From the NCBI GenBank assembly GCA_902783995.1, contig CACZTG010000086.1, positions 1-8,625 on the forward strand: 8,625 nucleotides of DNA, given 5' to 3'. The translations under genes and the position numbers were made by a program. The notes below the pieces were generated by a model. The model saw nothing but the letters and a program-made list of their open reading frames with translations. It was not told where the DNA came from and made no database searches. Below, piece after piece: positions 4,981 to 8,625 of this stretch (the first letter of the stretch is position 1; each line of letters begins with the position of its first letter). Origin of the DNA: an uncultured Ruminococcus sp. (GTDB taxonomy: Bacteria; Bacillota_A; Clostridia; RUG12999).

Positions 4981-7900
4981 TTGTATTTTAAATCGCTTCA
5001 GCTTCACGGTTTTAAATCGTTTGCGGATAAAACGAAGCTTGATTTTGTTGACGGTGTTACCGCCGTTGTCGGTCCGAACGGCAGCGGCAAAAGCAATATA
5101 TCCGACGCCATGAGATGGGTTATGGGTGAAATGAGCGCGAAATCGCTCCGCGGAAGTAAAATGGAAGATGTCATTTTCAACGGAACCGACAAGCGTTCTC
5201 CAATGGCATACGCGGAGGTCGCTATTGTTATTGATAACCGTGACAGAAGTCTTAATATGGATTTTGATGAAATTACCGTTTCAAGGCGCGTTTACCGTTC
5301 CGGTGAAAGTGAATATATGATAAATAAAGCTGTATGCCGCCTTAAAGATATTCATGAGCTTTTTATGGATACAGGTCTCGGCAGGGACGGCTATTCAATT
5401 ATAGGACAGGGAAAAATTGACGAAATACTGAGCGCGAAATCCGAAGACAGGCGGCACATTTTTGACGAGGCCGCAAATATCACAAAATACCGCTATAAAA
5501 AAGAGGAAGCCGAAAGAAAGCTTGCGCAGACAAACGATAATCTTCTGCGTATTGACGATATTTTAACAGAAATCACCAATAATCTTACTCCCCTTGAACA
5601 TCAGGCAAAAAAGGCAAGAAAATATTTGCAGCTCCGTGAGGTTCAGAAAAAGCTTGAAATTAATCTCTGGCTTCGTACTCTCGATTCATATGACGAGCAG
5701 CTTGCGAAAATTGAGCAGACCTTCGGGACTGCTTTGAAACAAAAATCCGAGCTTGAAGCTAAAGAGAAAGCCGAAGAAACCGCGCTGATACAGAAAAAAG
5801 AAGCGTACCGCAATCTTGAAGGTCTTATTGACGAAAGCCGCGCGGGCATATACGCGGGTAAAAACGAAATTACGCGTATTCTCGGTGAAATTGAGCTTAC
5901 ACGCAGCAATATAGAAAATCACAAAAAAGATATTTTGCGTCTTGAAGGCGAGATAACTCTCCACAAGCAGCGTATTACAGAATTAAAAGCCGAAATTGTT
6001 TCAAAAAAAGAGGAAAATCTTTCTCTTAACGAAAAACACAAGGAAACGGAGCTTACGCTGTCCGCTCTTGAAGAAGAACAAAAAACGGTTTCCGAAAAGC
6101 TTCTTGAAATGAACAATCTTTTGCGTGAAAAGCGCGAAAAGCTTTCCGAAAAACAAACGGAGCTTTCAACAAACTCCGCAAAGGTTGAAAGCAGCGAAAG
6201 TTATTTTGAATCCCTGCGTGAAAGGCTGACCGATATTTTATCCGAAAAATCGGCAGCTATAACAAAAAGGCTTCAGCTTGAAAAAGATATTGACAGTCTT
6301 GCCGAAACCTTACGCAAAAACGTGGAATCGGCAAAAAAAAGCAAGGAAACCGCTTCTGAAATATCCGAAAAACTCGGATATCTTAAAAACAATTTTTCGG
6401 AAAAAAATGCGGAATCCGATGAGCTTACCGTTGAGGAACAATCACTTCAGCATAAAAAAATTACTCTTGAGTCGCTTGAAAATTCGTTTGAAGGGTATCC
6501 CTACAGCGTAAAGAGCATTATGAACGAGGCAAAAAGCGGCAGTCTTAAAAATGCGGCGATTTACGGTCCTCTTTCACAGCTTATAACTACAGAACAAAAA
6601 TATGTAACTGCTGTTGAAGCGGCTCTCGGCGGAGCTCTCAATCACATTGTAACCGAAAGTGAAGAAGATGCTAAATATGCCATTGAATTTCTTAAAATGA
6701 CAAAATCCGGCAGGGCTACTTTTCTCCCCATTTCCTCGGTCAAAGGAGAAACACTTGATGTTTCGGGAATAAAGAAGGAAAAAGGGTATATCGGCATCGC
6801 GTCCGAGCTTGTCCGCTGTGACAATAAATTCAGAGAGATTTTAAATTCCAGAATAGGTAAAGCGGTCGTGGTTGATAATATTGATAACGCTATTGCGCTC
6901 GCGCGCAAAAACTCATATAAATTTAAAATCGTAACAACTGAAGGAGAAGTGTTAAGCGTCGGCGGCTCGGTATCGGGCGGTCAGTCAAAAGGAAGCTCTT
7001 ACGCGCTCTCCCGAAACGCCGAAATCGAGCGTATATCAAAACGGCTCGGCGAAATTGCAGAGAAACGTAAAGTTATTTTGACTGAACTTGAAGGTATTAA
7101 TAATCAAATCTCCGAAACGCAAAACTCTTACGACAGCGCGCGCGAGGATATGTGGCAAAGCCAGTCGGAATTGCTTTCGGGAAAAACACAGCTTGAAAAT
7201 CTTAGGCTTTCGTTAAACTCTGAAAATACGCATATCGCCGCGCTTGAAAAAGACGCCGAAAAAGTAAATGACGCCATTGAAAATACAAATTCCGCGAACG
7301 AAGATATACTTTCGGGCAATAAGAATTTGCAGCTTGAAATTGAAGCTACCGAAAACGATATCATAAATCTTGAAAATGATACCGCCGCATATTCCGCAAG
7401 GCTTGCGGATATCACCGAAAAACTCGGACAGGCAAGAACGGAAAGCGCGGTTTCGTTAAAGGATATTGAATCGGCAAAGCTTATGCTTCAAAACTCCGAA
7501 AACCTTGTGATTTCAACCGAAATAGAAGTATCAAATAAATCTATTCACAAGACCTCTCTTGCCGATGATATAGAAAAATATAAAGCAAACATCACTTTAT
7601 ATGAAGAAAAGCTTGATGAGCTAAAAGCGGCAACCGCAAGCGGAGAAGGTAATGTTGATAAATTAAGCCTTCAGCGTGAAAATGATGAAAAAGAAATTGA
7701 AAAAAAGGAAAATGAAATCAAAGAAATAAAAGAAAACATATATAAGCTCCGCGAAGAGCTTGCAAGAGTTGAAAGCTCAAAGCAGCGCCTTGAAGAAACG
7801 CGTGAGGATATTGTATCAAAAATGTGGGAGGAATATGAGCTTACATATTCAACTGCCGACGCCCTGCGTGAAGATATAGGTTCCGCCACCGAAGCCGGAA

Positions 7901-8541
7901 AACAGCTTTCACAGACAAAAGCGGGCATACGCTCGCTCGGAAGCGTCAATGTTGACAGCATAGAGGAATACGCGGTTCAAAAGGAACGGCACGACTTTTT
8001 ATCTTCACAAAAAAATGACCTTGAAACCGCGAAAGCCGGTCTTAACAACCTTATTTTGGAAATGACAACGGTAATGACGGAAATGTTTGAAGATAATTTT
8101 AAAAAGCTGAACAAAACCTTCGGCGAAACTTTTTCGGATTTGTTTGGCGGCGGCAAAGCGGAAATCAGGCTTTCCGACCCCGATGATATTCTCGGCAGCG
8201 GCGTCGAAATCGATGTTCAGCCTCCCGGTAAAAAGCTTCAAAGCATAACGCTCCTGTCGGGCGGCGAAAAGGCGTTTACGGCAATCGCGCTTATATTCGC
8301 GATACTTAAAATCAAGCCTACATATTTCTGTATATTTGACGAAATTGAAGCGGCGCTTGATGATGTAAACGTATTCAGATACGCCGATTATCTGAAAAAG
8401 TTTTCCGCAGGAACGCAGTTTATCCTCATCACACACCGAAAAGGTACAATGGAGGTTGCGGACACGCTTTACGGCGTAACAATGCAGGAAAAAGGAATAA
8501 CAAAGCTTTTATCCCTTGAGCTTGATAATTATAAGGAGTAG
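4981..8541 (+). CDS. smc: Chromosome segregation protein SMC
   Basis: A complete SMC ATPase that, with ScpA and ScpB (not in this window), forms the complex that loops and organises the chromosome. From TTG 4981 it has 1186 residues, the length I recall for B. subtilis SMC, and key residues fall at matching places: Walker A GPNGSGKS (31-38, Lys37), Arg57 in SLRG, Q-loop Gln143 (IGQGK), signature LSGGEKA (1092-1098), Walker B CIFDE (1117-1121, Glu1121), D-loop ALDD (1125-1128) and switch His1152. Two long Glu/Lys-rich coiled coils (about 165-500 and 680-1010) flank a hinge (about 503-675) beginning FEGYPYSVK and ending in GGSVSGG (661-667). In-frame GTG codons at 4969 and 4972 form part of the GGTGGTGA ribosome site, so TTG 4981, 6 nt downstream, is preferred. 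rnc, a common upstream neighbour, is absent; smc has its own promoter. Confidence 0.97.
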   Translation: MYFKSLQLHGFKSFADKTKLDFVDGVTAVVGPNGSGKSNISDAMRWVMGEMSAKSLRGSKMEDVIFNGTDKRSPMAYAEVAIVIDNRDRSLNMDFDEITVSRRVYRSGESEYMINKAVCRLKDIHELFMDTGLGRDGYSIIGQGKIDEILSAKSEDRRHIFDEAANITKYRYKKEEAERKLAQTNDNLLRIDDILTEITNNLTPLEHQAKKARKYLQLREVQKKLEINLWLRTLDSYDEQLAKIEQTFGTALKQKSELEAKEKAEETALIQKKEAYRNLEGLIDESRAGIYAGKNEITRILGEIELTRSNIENHKKDILRLEGEITLHKQRITELKAEIVSKKEENLSLNEKHKETELTLSALEEEQKTVSEKLLEMNNLLREKREKLSEKQTELSTNSAKVESSESYFESLRERLTDILSEKSAAITKRLQLEKDIDSLAETLRKNVESAKKSKETASEISEKLGYLKNNFSEKNAESDELTVEEQSLQHKKITLESLENSFEGYPYSVKSIMNEAKSGSLKNAAIYGPLSQLITTEQKYVTAVEAALGGALNHIVTESEEDAKYAIEFLKMTKSGRATFLPISSVKGETLDVSGIKKEKGYIGIASELVRCDNKFREILNSRIGKAVVVDNIDNAIALARKNSYKFKIVTTEGEVLSVGGSVSGGQSKGSSYALSRNAEIERISKRLGEIAEKRKVILTELEGINNQISETQNSYDSAREDMWQSQSELLSGKTQLENLRLSLNSENTHIAALEKDAEKVNDAIENTNSANEDILSGNKNLQLEIEATENDIINLENDTAAYSARLADITEKLGQARTESAVSLKDIESAKLMLQNSENLVISTEIEVSNKSIHKTSLADDIEKYKANITLYEEKLDELKAATASGEGNVDKLSLQRENDEKEIEKKENEIKEIKENIYKLREELARVESSKQRLEETREDIVSKMWEEYELTYSTADALREDIGSATEAGKQLSQTKAGIRSLGSVNVDSIEEYAVQKERHDFLSSQKNDLETAKAGLNNLILEMTTVMTEMFEDNFKKLNKTFGETFSDLFGGGKAEIRLSDPDDILGSGVEIDVQPPGKKLQSITLLSGGEKAFTAIALIFAILKIKPTYFCIFDEIEAALDDVNVFRYADYLKKFSAGTQFILITHRKGTMEVADTLYGVTMQEKGITKLLSLELDNYKE

Positions 8542-8557
8542 AAAGGATTTTTGGAAA

Positions 8558-8625
8558 ATGGGATTTTTTGATAAACTTAAAGAAGGGCTTAAAAAAACAA
8601 AGGATTCGTTTAACGAAAAGGTTGA
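8558..8625 (+). CDS. ftsY: Signal recognition particle receptor FtsY (5' end only)
   Basis: ATG 8558 opens a frame that runs off the window after 22 full codons. The peptide MGFFDKLKEGLKKTKDSFNE matches the amphipathic N-terminal helix typical of short clostridial FtsY proteins. FtsY is the GTPase receptor that receives the SRP-ribosome complex at the membrane. Its place 16 nt after the smc stop is the usual order in Firmicutes and implies one transcript. A GAAAGGA ribosome site at 8541-8547 lies 10 nt upstream. The GTPase (NG) domain is beyond the edge, so the call rests on the N-terminal motif and the gene order. Confidence 0.85.
   Translation, partial: MGFFDKLKEGLKKTKDSFNEKV

Noticed and set aside
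8005..8436. 143-codon minus-strand frame inside the 3' end of smc
   Set aside because: Antisense to the highly conserved SMC head domain; the composition reflects the reverse reading of smc codons.

Overview
The window looks like chromosomal DNA from a low-GC, Gram-positive anaerobe of the Clostridia (Oscillospiraceae/Lachnospiraceae-like). The grounds are strong GGAGG-type ribosome sites, clostridial-style sigma-A promoters, a double-domain 2-hydroxyacyl-CoA dehydratase activase-like protein, a lipoprotein-based amino acid ABC importer, and the gram-positive gene order smc-ftsY. There are no mobile elements, tRNAs, rRNAs or CRISPR arrays that I can see.

Layout. (1) 1-1470, minus strand: the N-terminal 490 residues of a large BadF/BadG/HgdC-type ATPase protein, cut by the window edge, with its promoter at 1538-1566. 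(2) 1686-1984, plus strand: a gene-free block that holds the most unusual material. A near-consensus promoter is followed at once by a highly self-complementary RNA of about 210 nt (long closing stem 1716-1744/1901-1929, inner stem 1763-1775/1890-1902, apical stem 1828-1837/1868-1877) and then an intrinsic terminator (1959-1984). (3) 2010-2336, plus strand: an unrecognised 108-residue soluble acidic protein with its own terminator. Its ribosome site plus start codon (1999-2012) is exactly complementary over 14 nt to the 3' arm of the upstream RNA (1911-1924), and its first 13 nt are repeated in the 5' arm (1721-1733). That suggests a switch in which the 3' arm pairs either with the 5' arm or with the translation start. 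(4) 4799-2396, minus strand: a three-gene importer operon (substrate-binding lipoprotein, permease, ATPase) for a polar amino acid or related solute, with a strong hairpin between the first two genes. (5) 4981-8541, plus strand: complete smc (1186 codons from a TTG start), divergent from the importer operon, followed 16 nt later by the first 22 codons of ftsY, cut by the window edge.

How the genes work together. The importer genes form one uptake system. SMC (chromosome condensation and segregation) and FtsY (the SRP receptor) form the usual housekeeping pair, though rnc, which commonly precedes smc in Firmicutes, is not here. The structured RNA and the 108-residue protein form a separate unit of unknown function and are the best candidate for something undescribed. 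All four predicted promoters have a 17-nt spacer and a TGn extended -10.
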